Source: Nemertoderma westbladi (lineage: Eukaryota > Xenacoelomorpha > Nemertodermatida > Nemertodermatidae). From it: DNA of 61,839 nucleotides. The position numbers and the translations under genes were made by a program. Shown piece after piece: positions 9,591-20,507 of this stretch. The notes below the pieces were generated by a model that did no database searches, had not been told where the DNA came from, and saw only the letters and a list, made by a program, of their open reading frames with translations. The stretch's first letter is position 1. Every line of letters starts with the position of its first letter. The stretch spans positions 1-61,839 of the forward strand of contig JAUCBJ010008375.1 of assembly GCA_032718475.1 (NCBI GenBank), in the 5' to 3' direction.

Positions 9591-11748
9591 CTGCCTTGCC
9601 GCGGCATGACTGGTCCTCTCTGTTGCAACAGCCAAATGTGAGATCCAGCTTCACACTACAGCTGAGCAACAGGTATGAGGCTCTTGCCTCTGAGGCGGCA
9701 GATCACTGTGAGGGCTATACTGCCTTTACAGAAGCAGTTAAGTTAGCAGCTGCAGAAACAGTTCCTGTATACCCTCGAAACAGGAAAAGGGCCCCCTGGA
9801 CTGACAACAAAATTCAGAAGTGCCGAAATGACCTTCATAAGGCGCAGAAAGAGTCCCGACTCAAACAGACTACAGCAGCCAAGAATGCAGTTAAGGCTGC
9901 ATCTAGGTCCCTGAACAGGCAGTACTCTGCTAATCTACAGGAGCTAATAAACCAACAGGTTGATGCCATCAATGATGCTGACGACAGCAGGCAATCATCC
10001 CAGGCATGGAAATCGATCAATCTGCTTACTTGGCGGAAAAGCCATCCAACCGCCAAGGTTATGGCTGAATCACCAGCCGATCGCCTCAATGGTTGGAAAG
10101 CCCACTTTGAAAAACTCCTCAATAATGACAGGGTATTGCCTGATAACTTTATAGAAGTAAAAGTGTCTGAGTCTGTACTCCCAGATATTCTCATTGGCGA
10201 TATCTCCTTTGCAGAAGTGAAGGCTGCTGCAAAGAGCATTAAGACCAATCGTGCCAGTGGAGTAGATGGTGTTCCCCCTGAGGTCTTTAAAATACCTGAG
10301 TGTTTAAAGCTCATCTATCCCATCATAGTAGACATGTACCGAACAACAAGAGTCCCACAAGAAATGAAAACAAATAAGTTGGTGCCAGTTCCCAAGAAGG
10401 GCAACCTAACACTCTATGGTTCTTTTCGGGGAATCTCATTGATCTCGATTGCTGCAAAGCTATACAATAGGATTCTATTAAATCGCATCAGGGATCCCAT
10501 TGAGAGACTGTTCCGTGGAAATCAGAATGGGTTCTGTAAAGGTCGTGGGACCATGGAGCCCATTTTGGCACTTAGAAGGATAATTGAAGAGTTATCAAAA
10601 AAAAGAAAGACATGCATCTGGCTGTTATCTTTGTTGACTTCTTCAAGGCCTTTGATTCAGTCTCTCGCTCACGTATGTTCAGCATACTTTCATTATATGG
10701 GATTCCTGATGAAATTATTGCAGCAATCAGATCAGTATATGATGGTTCGACAACATTTGTGTCTACTGTTGACGGTGACACAGAACCATTTGAAGTGTTA
10801 TGGGGCGTCCTCCAAGGAGACACACTTGCACCATTCTTGTTCATTATTGTGGTTGACTATGTTCTACGCATGTCCTTAGATCATTATAATGATGATGGGG
10901 TGATGATAACTCCACCTACTGGCTCCAGAAGTCGAGGAAATCCTGCCAAGTACCTAACTGATCTAGACTTTGCTGATGACTTAGGAGTACTCTCAGAATC
11001 ATTAGAGGGAGCCCAACGGCTCCTCAGCTCATTAGAACATGCTGCTTCTAGTGTTGGTCTTTTTATTAACTCCAGAAAGACCAAAATTCTGACAGTTAAC
11101 TTTGAAAGTCCTCAGTAAGTCTCTGATCGGATGAGCATAAGCTCAAAGGATGGTATGCTTGAGCATGTGGACGAGTTCTGTTACCTGGGATCATGGATCC
11201 GGAAGTCAGGTGAGGACGTTCGAATACGTAAGGGAAAGGCATGGGCAGCCTTGAATAGGCTTTCCAGGATTTGGAAGTCACCGAGAATTAATCGGAAACT
11301 TAAGGTCCGATTATTTAGAGCAGCAGTAGTTCCAGTACTCCTCTACGGGAGTCCATGCTGGGCTCTAACTGCTGAGGACACCAAATCTCTGGATCGCACA
11401 TTCACAAGAATGCTACGCCGGGTTCATTGTGTCAAGTACAATGCACACATCTCCAACCAGACACTATATAACATTGGAGGTGTCTCATTGGTTCCCCCAA
11501 GCTTGACACTAGAACAAAATCGCCTCCGCTTTGCAGGACATTGCTTTCGCCGTGAGGAACAGCCAGTGCATAATCTTGTACTTTGGCAGCCTCATGGAGT
11601 GAATAAGCATGGTGAACAGCCCATGACTTTCTTGAGACGCATCTTAAAGGACACTGGCCTTAAAGATGCGGATGATCTAGCAAATGTCATGGGTGATAGG
11701 GAGTTGTGGCAGTGCAATTTTGTTGACAAGCCGGCACAGCATTCTTAA
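9591..11748 (+). pseudogene. reverse transcriptase of LINE copy A
   Basis: The frame starting at 9137 runs through a basic linker, the ASGVDGVPPEVF motif and the fingers, then breaks at an A8 run near 10598-10606. The next frame gives motif A (VIFVDFFKAFDSVSRS), motif B (GVLQGDTLAPFLF), the catalytic DLDFADDLGVLSES and AASSVGLFINSRKTK. After one in-frame TAA at 11116-11118 it continues with the C-terminal domain: EHVDEFCYLGSWIRKSG, LFRAAVVPVLLYGSPCWALT, RLRFAGHCFRR. One frameshift and one stop separate it from an intact enzyme, so it is much better preserved than copy B. Confidence 0.92.
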
Positions 11749-11783
11749 AAATGCAGCTGCAATGCAGCATGCCGATCCTAGTA

Positions 11784-11792
11784 GCCAAGACA
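11784..11792. repeat. target-site duplication of LINE copy A, right copy
   Basis: GCCAAGACA, matching 8701-8709. It marks where the outer LINE resumes. Confidence 0.85.
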
Positions 11793-11810
11793 TCAAAGGA
11801 CGAAGGATAA

Positions 11811-12580
11811 TGAAAGGCAGTATTCCTAACACTGATGATATAAAGGAGTGTAAGCCCAAACCTGACTGCCAAATAAATGTGGCTCTAAATGGGCTCTCCT
11901 CCAGCCAGGACTATGTGAACTATCTTCTCCAGAAATGTGAAGCACTAGCTTTACAGGAACACTGGATGGACTCAATTCAATTTGCGGCTTTTCAAGATAA
12001 TCTTCCTGTAGAGTACAACAGTGTTTTCTCAATAAATAAAAAGATGGAAAATGGTCACAGATGTTCAGGTAGGGGAATGGGTGGTGTAGCATTAATTTAT
12101 CAAAGGAGTATTCTTACAGACATTAATGAAGTCTTATCTGGTGATAATATAATAGGAATATCAGCGAACGTAAGAAATTCCAGTCATAGATTTTTATTCC
12201 TATCCGTTTATGCACTGGATAGAATGAAAGACACTGAGAACTATATTGATACTCTAGGACGACTACAAGCTCTAATTCAATCAAATTATAATTCTATCCC
12301 AATTATTTTATGTGATGGAAATGCTGATATGGGCAACCTACAAGGGACACGATATGTAAATGAGAAACCCACACCACGAGGAAGAATGCTTTAAAACTTT
12401 TTGGAGGATTTAAAATTACTGGCAGTTGATATATCAAACAAGTTCAGCGGACCTGCTGCAACCTTTTATGGAGGTATGGGTAGATCATGAGGTATGAGGT
12501 ATGGGTAGATCATGCATTGATCATATAATCACCTCCCAGCTTGGTGAACATTTGCAATGGATGAGATTCGAAGTTACTCC
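11811..12580 (+). pseudogene. APE endonuclease of the outer LINE
   Basis: An ATG at about 11811 opens a frame containing INVALNGLSSSQDYVNYLL, LALQEHWM (catalytic Glu), GRGMGGVALIYQRSI, FLFLSVYALDR and PIILCDGNADMG, the expected order of an APE domain with GDFN replaced by CDGNAD. A TAA at about 12392-12394 interrupts it. The same frame resumes with FLEDLKLLAVD and, after a 22-bp tandem duplication around 12475-12515, CIDHIITSQLGEHLQW, the DHI/DH end of the nuclease. The start overlaps the ORF1 end once copy A is discounted. Confidence 0.8.
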
Positions 12581-13510
12581 CAGTGAAAGGTACGTTAGAG
12601 ATTCCAATTTTAATACATTCTGAATCCCATCGAAGAAAATCTGCTAGCAAAACAACAAGGAAATTATTTCGGTACAATTGGCAGAAAACCACAAGTCAAA
12701 AGTTAAATGCATACAAACATACAGTTAATAGTGAGTGGTCTTGCTCTACTAAAAAACAGACTTCAAATAGAAAGGCATAAAACACATAGCTGACTGGACA
12801 GTGCAGGCACTAAACAATTATATGGATGAAATACAAAAAATAATATTGAATTCGGCACTTCAGCATATACCTATAATTAAGGCTAGACGAATGACCAAAA
12901 ACCTTAGAATTAGGAATACAATCCTCGAGGATCGCTGTCTAACATCCAGGAAACTTTACCAAGCTTGGTGTAGGAGTGGGAAAACAACGGAAAACAACCC
13001 TTATGAAATCGCTTTTAGAGAATCAAAGAGATCTGTTAGACTGCTAAGGAACTTCGTGGCCAACCAACAAATCACTGAGATGACACAAGCTATCAAACCA
13101 GTGAGGAACATGAAAGATTTTTGGAAACATTTCCGAACTGACAGGAACCCGGTGTTGTTTCTAATAATATGAGGGATATGCTACGTGAGGAAATGAAAGT
13201 GCGTTTTCAAGAAAGAGATTAAAGAAATGATATACATCACCTTGTTCAGGATTTGGATTATGGATCTTCGCCAGCATATATCTTCACTGAGGAATCAGTA
13301 AAAAGAGCAATTTTATTACTCCCGAAAGGGAAGGCATCCGACTACTTTCCCCTTGTTGCTGAACATATATCGATTCTAGACGGTGATACAATATCCTACC
13401 ATCTAACATCAGTGCTGAATGCCTCATTGCAACTAGGTGTAGTACCAGATAGTTTTGGGAAAACATTAATAAACTGTATATACAAAGGGGGAAACAGGAA
13501 TCGCAATATA
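12581..13510 (+). pseudogene. linker and N-terminal RT segment of the outer LINE
   Basis: Broken frames (12583-12780, 12801-13172, 13253-13510) encode the basic linker between endonuclease and RT, then TEESVKRAILLLPKGKASDY and LGVVPDSFGKTLINCIYKGG, which match the RT start (A..LP.GKA.G.D and W....V..I.KGG). The frame breaks near 12780 and 13160. The reading frame is cut by BEL-1 at 13511 and resumes in phase at 39593. Confidence 0.78.
13506..13510. repeat. 5-bp target-site duplication of BEL-1, left copy
   Basis: ATATA, repeated at 39588-39592 directly after the 3' LTR. Confidence 0.92.
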
Positions 13511-14048
13511 TGTTAGCTTATTCAATCCCGCCAACACCCCATAAAGTTATTAGCCGATAAGCAATATTGGGAGCCACGAGATTGGGCAATTAACCAACTC
13601 GTGCCATCCCAATGAGAGTGGGAAGGAAGCACACAATAGAGGGTCAGGGGCCAAACCCCTAACCCAAGGAGAACAGGTGGAGTGAACGGGAATACTCCAC
13701 GGGGCGCCAACAAGGGTATTAACCAATCAGAGGGGGGAATGGCATCGATTGAGTAGCAGTAAGGCCACCGTGCAATATAACCAATAACCTATTAATCAGT
13801 GATTCAGTTATCTCAGTGCAGCAGTGCTAGCGTAGGGTACAGCCAATTAGTTTAGTTAGGGGATCACGGGACTTTAGTTACCGTATCCCGCCTACCGTAT
13901 AATTCACAATATATCTATATCCTATAACCTATTATTATACACCGAACTTCAGAACTCAGTTATCTTTATTTCACTCTTATACACGGCGGGGACGCGTGGA
14001 CTAAATACCACATCGGATAAATCGGGATCCCTCCTGGATCCCGTCACA
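13511..14048 (+). repeat. BEL-1 5' LTR (538 bp)
   Basis: Starts TGTTAGCTTATTC and ends GGATCCCGTCACA. It matches 39074-39587 except for A/G at three sites and an extra 24 bp here (AGCCGATAAGCAATATTGGG followed by AGCC) after ATAAAGTTATT. Confidence 0.96.
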
Positions 14049-14128
14049 GTAACTAAATCCGAGCTGCCGCCCTAGTTGAACATCAAGAACTGCAACCTAG
14101 CTAGCCGAATCATCAGCCACCAGACGAG

Positions 14129-16561
14129 ATGAGTGAATCGGGCGAGACACCGACGCGGACCCCGGACGAAGATCAAACGATCCGCGAGGCCGCGACCAAA
14201 CGATACAGGCCCACGACGCCGGAGCCATCGATAACGGGCGAACCGGAAGCACAGGACGAGGAGGGCCTGGAACCCGAAGTCGAGCCAAGAGAGAAAGAGA
14301 GCGAGACGGAGGGAGAAGGAGATGAGTCGACACGGGACGGAGGACGGCGCGCCGATGTCGCCGGCCAGCTACCGGCCGAGGGCGACGAGCGGCCCACCGA
14401 ACCGGTGGGGCCGACGGTGCGACGCCGGACGCGAAGAGACGGAGGAGAGATTGGTACCGATGTCGCCGGCCAGCTACAGGCCGAGGGCGACGGACGGCCC
14501 ACCGGAACGGCGACGGTGGAGCCGCCGGTACGACGTCGAACCTGGAGGGACGGAGGAGAGGTCGGCGACGAGGACGTCGGGGTTTCTGAGCGACTTCGAC
14601 GGGCCTACAACGCGACCCGGAAGCTGATAAACGACGCCAAGAAGGAAGGGGCGAAGGTAGACGAGGTGAGACTGAGAAAGCGACTAGGTGAGTCGGATAG
14701 ACACTTAAATTACCTGATACGTTTTGGGCAGAGAGAACTAGCCGGGGAGAGAGCAAAGGGAATTGCAGGCGAACTGTTTGAACTATGGGAGTGTGGGAGT
14801 ATGGGACCTAGCATAGCGTCAGTGTACATAGGGCCATACTTAATCGATGCCCGGGGAGTAAAACCGGTGGGTTGGAGGGGACTCGAAGGGGGCGAATCCG
14901 AGGTTAACACCAAGGATTCGGCCTCGTCGGTCGGAGAAAGCTCCGGGAAGTGGGAGAAAGTTAGTAGGTCAGGAAGGCGGGGGAACTCCGTCGTAACCGA
15001 TAAGTCTGTTACATCTTCCGCGAAAGAAAGAGCGGTGAGAAAAATAGGTGCCGCATACCGTCTCAGCATGGCAGAGCAAGGTCACAGGGAAATGGGGAAA
15101 CGGCTAGAGGAGGGGAGAGAGCGGTTAGCGAGGGAAGCGGCATTGATTAGAGAAACCAATGAGAAGGCCGAAAGGGCTTTGAAAAGCCTAAGGGAGTGTG
15201 ATGATATAGAGGAAAGGGAGTGTAGGGAGCGTGAGGCGAGAGAGGAAAGGGAACGCAAGGAGCGTGAGGCGGAACGCAAGGAGCGTGAGGCGAGAGAGGA
15301 AAGGAAACGCGAGGAACGTGAGGCAAGGGAGGAAAGGGAACGCAAGGAGCATGAGACGGAACGCAAGGAGTATGAAGCGAGAAAGGAAAAGGAACGCAAG
15401 GAGCGCGAGGCGAGACGAAGGGAGAGCGCTAGGAGCATAATAGAGTCGGCCAGTCGGGACATCCAGGAGTGTGAGAAGAGAATGACAGAGACTGAAAGAG
15501 AGAACAAGAAAATAGAGGGACTGCAGAGCGAGTTTGCAGGAAGTGAGATTAGACGGGCGCACGAGTTGCAAGTCGTGCAAGCAACACCGTCTGAAAGCGG
15601 GGCCCGCTCGAGTATTTTTGAGGACCCGGGGGTCATAGATACATTTATTAACGCCCCACTGACAGGGACCGTACGACAGACCCAAAACTGGTGCGACCGT
15701 ACGGGCGGGGGGGGTAATAATAATAATGGTACAGTAGACGTTGTTAATATTGATAATACCGTATGGGACAACACTAATCAAACCTTTATTACAGGTAATG
15801 CTTTACATAGTGGTAGTAACTTAAATTTAAATCAGAATGCCCCTAGTATTAATATAGGAAATAACTCTAATATTAATGTAGCTACGCAAAATAATTCAAA
15901 TAATCAAAATAATAACCCAGATTCGAATCTACAAAATAATCTAAATAACGCAATTACGCAAAATAATTCGAATAATTTAAACAATGACCTATGCCCGAAT
16001 TTACAAAATAATTCAGATAACGTGCAGAATAATATAAATAACCTTGTTCCAAACGAACAAAATAACTCCGTTTCCAACATGGGTGTTATTAATGTAAACA
16101 CGTCGGGCCTACATAACCAGGGAGCAGAGGGCCTGGTAGGCCACGTAGTTAGTAGACAGGGAGCAGAGGGCCTGGTAGGCCACGTAGTTAGTAGACAGGG
16201 AGCAGAGGGCCTGGTAGGCCACGTAGTTAGTAGACAGGGAGCAGAGGGCCTGGTAGGCCACGTAGTTAGTAGACAGGGAGCTGAGGGCCTGGTAGGCCAC
16301 GTAGTTGGTAGGCAGGGAGTAGAGGGCCTGGTAGGCCACGCAATAGCAGAGGGAGAGGCGGGGGTGAATGGACCCGACCGCAGTAGGGTCGATGTGTCGA
16401 CTAGAGAGGTATATAATAGCGGAGAGAGAGGTAGCGAAGTTAGATGTAGCGAGTGGGGGGGGGCTACGAGCACCCCACAACAGAAAGTTAGCGGCGAGAG
16501 GGGGGGGGGGGGGCAGGGAGTGTCCCACAGCCGTCAGCGGATAATGCGAGGGCCGAAATAG
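14129..16561 (+). CDS. BEL-1 ORF1, gag-like structural protein with coiled coil, Asn-rich region and 13-residue repeats
   Basis: The ATG at 14129 lies 80 bp after the LTR and opens 810 codons. Residues 1-160 are acidic and proline-rich. About 165-230 form a helical segment. About 320-470 form a long Glu/Arg coiled coil built on REAREERERKE repeats. About 528-660 are Asn-rich, encoded by AT-rich DNA. About 663-740 hold six copies of QGAEGLVGHVVSR. The 3' end crosses a G14 run (16500-16513). The written frame stops at 16561, but the +2/-1 frame after the run stays open to 16841 with protein-like sequence (EIGKPQRPATES, TVVEVSPQTIEERGW), so the true product may be longer. No enzyme motif. I infer a structural role from position. 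Confidence 0.8.
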   Translation: MSESGETPTRTPDEDQTIREAATKRYRPTTPEPSITGEPEAQDEEGLEPEVEPREKESETEGEGDESTRDGGRRADVAGQLPAEGDERPTEPVGPTVRRRTRRDGGEIGTDVAGQLQAEGDGRPTGTATVEPPVRRRTWRDGGEVGDEDVGVSERLRRAYNATRKLINDAKKEGAKVDEVRLRKRLGESDRHLNYLIRFGQRELAGERAKGIAGELFELWECGSMGPSIASVYIGPYLIDARGVKPVGWRGLEGGESEVNTKDSASSVGESSGKWEKVSRSGRRGNSVVTDKSVTSSAKERAVRKIGAAYRLSMAEQGHREMGKRLEEGRERLAREAALIRETNEKAERALKSLRECDDIEERECREREAREERERKEREAERKEREAREERKREEREAREERERKEHETERKEYEARKEKERKEREARRRESARSIIESASRDIQECEKRMTETERENKKIEGLQSEFAGSEIRRAHELQVVQATPSESGARSSIFEDPGVIDTFINAPLTGTVRQTQNWCDRTGGGGNNNNGTVDVVNIDNTVWDNTNQTFITGNALHSGSNLNLNQNAPSINIGNNSNINVATQNNSNNQNNNPDSNLQNNLNNAITQNNSNNLNNDLCPNLQNNSDNVQNNINNLVPNEQNNSVSNMGVINVNTSGLHNQGAEGLVGHVVSRQGAEGLVGHVVSRQGAEGLVGHVVSRQGAEGLVGHVVSRQGAEGLVGHVVGRQGVEGLVGHAIAEGEAGVNGPDRSRVDVSTREVYNSGERGSEVRCSEWGGATSTPQQKVSGERGGGGQGVSHSRQRIMRGPK
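16114..16347 (+). repeat. 39-bp in-frame repeat, six copies
   Basis: Unit CAGGGAGCAGAGGGCCTGGT followed by AGGCCACGTAGTTAGTAGA. The first four copies are essentially identical and the last two diverge. Each encodes QGAEGLVGHVVSR in ORF1 of BEL-1. Confidence 0.95.
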
Positions 16562-16817
16562 GTAAACCGCAACGACCGGCGACGGAAAGTAATAGGGGGA
16601 TCGCGAGTATCCCCAGCGGCGCGCGACCGAGCAGAGAGAGACAGGTTGACGTCGCGAGAGGGCAGACGGAGCGTCGAGCCCAATCAGAGGAGGGAAGAAG
16701 AACAGTGGGGTTTAACGGGAGGTCGACGAGAGATCTCGCGAGCGGGAATATCCCACTGATAGGAGAAGAAAGGAAGACAGTAGTAGAAGTATCGCCGCAA
16801 ACGATAGAAGAGCGAGG

Positions 16818-17857
16818 ATGGACAGCGAGCCGTCGGTAGTCGAGATGGGAACGGAGAGTCAGTGGGGTCGGACTCCGGGAGATTGCCGTCGCCCCGGAGA
16901 GATGCGACCCGGTGAGATACATTACGCGCCGAGAGAGGGGTACACGATGTACCGGTACGAAGATGAGGACAGAAGAGAGGGGGATCGAAGAGAAACTTTC
17001 CGACGGAATACACCTATCGATCGAGAGTACGGTAGCCGCGGGGAGGATCATTCGAGAAGAATAAACTTCGATCCCGAGAGACGCATGCAGACTGTAGGAC
17101 ATACTGTAGGCCTTACTGCACATACCATAGGCCATACTGAGAGAGGCTATATAGGCGATAGGATAGCGCGAACGACGGAATTAAACCCGGAAGTCGCGGA
17201 ATACGTACCGGTGAGTGGGCCAGAAGCTGATAGGCCTATACCGGTACCAGCACAGCAGTATGACTACAGCATGCAAGGACATAACATATACCCAGGGGAG
17301 GGGGGAATTATTGCGGATAGGTGCATGGGCCCCAACATATTAACATCAACCCCATTCCCAAACATACCGGTGGGGGGGGGACAGGGTGACATTCCCCCAT
17401 CACAATATCAACAATATACCCCGATGGTAGCAAGAACAACGAGACCCTTGGACGAAAACAGATCGTGTGACACAGATATATGGAGGGGGCCGCTACCCCC
17501 GATGACATACCCAAGCCAGAGAAAGTCAAGAAATAGGACAGATGGAACGCACCAGACAGGGGAAACTATACAGCACCCGTCGAATCCATTGGAAGCGCAG
17601 GCGATGGGGATGGCCACGTTGATCGATGCTTTAAAAACGAGGATCGAGTTACCACCCGTGGAACCATTCAAGTTCGACGGGAGTAGGCCGGAAGAATATT
17701 TACAATTTCGGCGAATGTATAGTAACGAAATACTAACAAAAAACTTGACGCAGGCGGAGTGCCTAAAGTATCTACAAGTGTACACGGGAGGCCCAGCATA
17801 CGATATCGTGAGGCAATACCAATGAATAGAGGGCGGCTTCACGACGGCATGGCGGGC
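16818..17857 (+). pseudogene. BEL-1 second gag ORF, first part (DUF1759-like)
   Basis: The ATG at 16818 overlaps the extended ORF1 frame by about 24 bp in the -1 phase. The first 200 codons are Arg/Tyr/Pro-rich. The end (MATLIDALKTRIELPPVEPF, KFDGSRPEEYLQFRRMYS, TGGPAYDIVRQYQ) resembles the DUF1759 gag domain of BEL/Pao elements (LP.ielp.FdG....w..F). A TGA at 17823-17825 interrupts the domain. The same frame continues with IEGGFTTAWR up to the BEL-2 insertion and resumes after it. Loss of one sense codon is the simplest reading; stop readthrough is possible but unsupported. Confidence 0.8.
17853..17857. repeat. 5-bp target-site duplication of BEL-2, left copy
   Basis: CGGGC, repeated at 29592-29596. 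Confidence 0.9.
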
Positions 17858-19067
17858 TGTTCGCGCTTTCAGACCTTTGGCAGTTTAACCCACCAAATTA
17901 AGATGTCTTCTAGATATTAAATCTGCTTTTAGTCTATGACAAGTATTTGATTCACTACACTAGTCGAAACCAATCCGTGCGCGACCATTCACCCGCTGGA
18001 TATTCCCGGGAGATTGGGTTCGACGGTTTAATTTTTATTGCTATGTAAGCCTAATGTATTATTCGACTGACAGTATTATATAATCTCTGACAATATTATT
18101 CACCTTCGGGAATATTAACAGTTCCTTTAGGACGTGGCGCTTTATCTATATAAACAGAGTTATGACTTAAACTACTCACAACGATATGGCTTAATTATAA
18201 TTCACATATATGGCGCATTCTTTAGGAATTGCTTCTTTAACAGACTCACTCATACACAATGCTGCACAATACTGCACACTAATCTGCCAATCTTCACTGA
18301 TTTTAGTCACATATAAAAGGAACACAGACTGACTCATGTAGGGTCTATCAAATAACATTAGATTCACTTCAAACCACTTTAACATAAGTCACAATCGTTA
18401 TTGGTAACCTTTCTCTCTTACCTTCGGTATATCAAGAATATTGGGTTGCGGGGTTATTTATCGTTATTCCAAATATAATAATTCATCAACCATATTATGA
18501 AGAACTGACAGTAAATAGCAGTATAAACAACAAGTCAGTACCGGTATGTCAGCAATGAGATATAGGCATGTTAAATTGCAGTAGTCAGTTAAAGGATGTA
18601 TGCCCTTTATAATTAAACCTACTAGTGTACGACTAAAAAGCAGTACAGCACAAAATACTTCCAAGCCGTTCTTTCTTTGGCTCAAGACTGAATGTAAACA
18701 CTGCACATAGGCATTGCGTCATTTCTCGGAAATTTTCTGTACAAGGAGCCACAAAAACGCTCTCATTGGCTGACTGAACTGAGAGACGCCGTAGAACAAA
18801 GGAAATCAACACGTATGAATGTCAGCTGTTAACCGTAGTCATAGTAACTACTGTTCAAGAGTAGCTATCACCCTTTTGCGTCACGAATTGCCATAGAATC
18901 ATAAAATATGCCTTTCACAGTACACATACAGAGGAAATAGGTCTTAGATCCTCTAAAAACACCGATACAGCAATAATACGGTCTCTTACACTTATTAAAT
19001 CAACTACAGAGTATTTTAATGTAAAAGATAATAAAAATAACGGGGCAATTCAGCAAAGGCTTTTACA
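17858..19067 (-). repeat. BEL-2 LTR, 3' in element orientation (1210 bp)
   Basis: Plus-strand start TGTTCGCGCTTTCAGACC and end AAGGCTTTTACA. It matches 28382-29591; visible differences are C/G in ACTCATACACAATG and G/A in AAAGGATGTATGCC. Confidence 0.96.
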
Positions 19068-19076
19068 CCGCTCCCA
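19068..19076 (-). promoter_or_regulatory. BEL-2 candidate polypurine tract
   Basis: On the minus strand TCTGGGAGCGG abuts the TG of the LTR, the position where plus-strand DNA synthesis primes. The run is short. Confidence 0.55.
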
Positions 19077-19145
19077 GAAAATGGGATTTTCAGTCTATAA
19101 AATATAAAAATCACAGTTTCTAAAACATAAAGATACTCTAAACAG

Positions 19146-19352
19146 TTAGTCTTTCTTACGCAGACGGCGTTTACGCAGTTTTTTGAGGCTAGCAAGAGTC
19201 TTTTTCTCTTTGGGGGGAGCCACTTTACTAGGAGGGCCATAACTCCTGGGTGAAGGGTGCAATATGATTGCATCAGAAGGTGTAGGATTGTGGTCGAGGT
19301 ATCTGCCGTTTCGATATGCTTCTCCTCGAGCTGATTTTCCTCCGCTCGTCAT
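19146..19352 (-). CDS. small basic ORF near the BEL-2 3' end, unknown function
   Basis: The ATG at 19352 gives 68 residues ending in a strongly basic tail (KKLRKRRLRKKD) that could be a nuclear localisation or nucleic-acid-binding signal. The frame is open upstream to about 19457 and could be a 3' exon. I do not recognise a family. It lies downstream of gag-pro, between the ORF at 20124 and the LTR. Confidence 0.35.
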   Translation of the reverse strand: MTSGGKSARGEAYRNGRYLDHNPTPSDAIILHPSPRSYGPPSKVAPPKEKKTLASLKKLRKRRLRKKD

Positions 19353-20123
19353 GGGATACGTTCGTCCAAAACTCTCGCAGAGAATAGGGTTTTCTAAGCT
19401 TGATATCTTCTTTGAGATTCGAGGTTTCCCAATCGAACTGAGATAAGGCCAATTCGTTTATCGATTGGACTTACTGTGATAACTTACGTTTATCTGAACA
19501 AACGCAGGTTTCTTTTTTGATCTTTATAAAATAGCGTTTAACTCGTTTCGTACAACGCTCTCCTTCACCTTGATGAAGGGTTGTATCGCGTTAAACGGGA
19601 CGACCATACGGTTGGATAGTGATATTACGTGTCTGCGTCATAATCCAGCTAGGTAAGATGGGCGGCTAGCTAGAAATCACTGTCGGAGTGTTACCGATTA
19701 ATTGTTAGGGTAGCACTAGATCTTTGAACAGTGAATACAGGCCGCGAGGATCCGCGACACCACCAAGATCGCAGGTCTGAGGTCCAACTAAGGAATGAGG
19801 AGGTTTGACCGAGTATTCCGGGACTCTGATCGTAGGTTTACTCCAGGATCGTTCGAGCCGAGTGAGCATGGGTGATACGTCAACAAGTTTCGGTTTACGT
19901 GGATGTTTATGTCTTTCCGTTTATTAGTTGGGTCTAGGGCATTTATCGTAATAATACCAAAGACGCACGTCTGGTAGGGTAAACGCGGGTGATATTTGTT
20001 TGTTGTTACAATGCTTCTATCAAGAATTCCAAATATACGTTGGAGTTACCGCGTCCATTTGTTTCTTTAGTGTCTTTTCTTTAGAGTCGATTTCGAATAG
20101 AATTTTCGCATTCGAATTTCAGT

Positions 20124-20507
20124 TTATGGTTCCGACTCCGCTGGGCAGGATATATAGTCGACATAGTCCGTATTGTGTAAATCGATAGGATGACCAGTAG
20201 TTAAGAAGCCCATATACGTACCATTACGCTGCGTATATCGAGCAGCGAATTTTCTATAGTCCAACTCACGCGTGAGCTGCTCTTGGGACATTGGCGGTTC
20301 GATATAACGACCATCGTCCTCCGCAGCAGTTGGACTAACGTCGCCGCGTATTAAGCTATCAACAAACGCTTGTAAAAGTAGAGTATATCGCTCCCCGATA
20401 CCAAGACCATCTTCTATCAACTCCGTCATATCTGCTATATATGAGTTTATCCATATTATAATGAGTCCACATTTAGGCGAGCGGGCGTCGCTGCCTACCT
20501 CAATCAA
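20124..20507 (-). CDS. 127-codon open frame in BEL-2, unknown function
   Basis: It opens with TTG rather than ATG; the first Met is about 27 codons in (MTELIEDGLGIGERYTLLL). The product is mixed and globular-looking, with no motif I recognise. It may be an exon or a remnant of a 3' ORF of the parent element. There is no resemblance that I can see to the 3' ORF of BEL-1. Confidence 0.35.
   Translation of the reverse strand: MIEVGSDARSPKCGLIIIWINSYIADMTELIEDGLGIGERYTLLLQAFVDSLIRGDVSPTAAEDDGRYIEPPMSQEQLTRELDYRKFAARYTQRNGTYMGFLTTGHPIDLHNTDYVDYISCPAESEP

Larger units (their letters stand above)
8710..11783 (+). mobile_element. LINE copy A (APE plus RT, RTE-like), near full length
   Basis: About 3.07 kb, flanked by the 9-bp duplication GCCAAGACA and ending GATCCTAGTA, a one-unit version of the GTA tail seen in copy B. 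It encodes a short APE endonuclease and an RT with a C-terminal region, but no ORF1-type gene of its own. Size and layout fit RTE-like elements; that assignment is tentative. It inserted in the ORF1/ORF2 junction of the outer LINE in the same orientation. Confidence 0.9.

Noticed and set aside
15082-15781. Leu/Ser-rich reverse-strand ORFs within BEL-1 gag
   Set aside because: Antisense shadows of the Glu/Arg coiled-coil codons.
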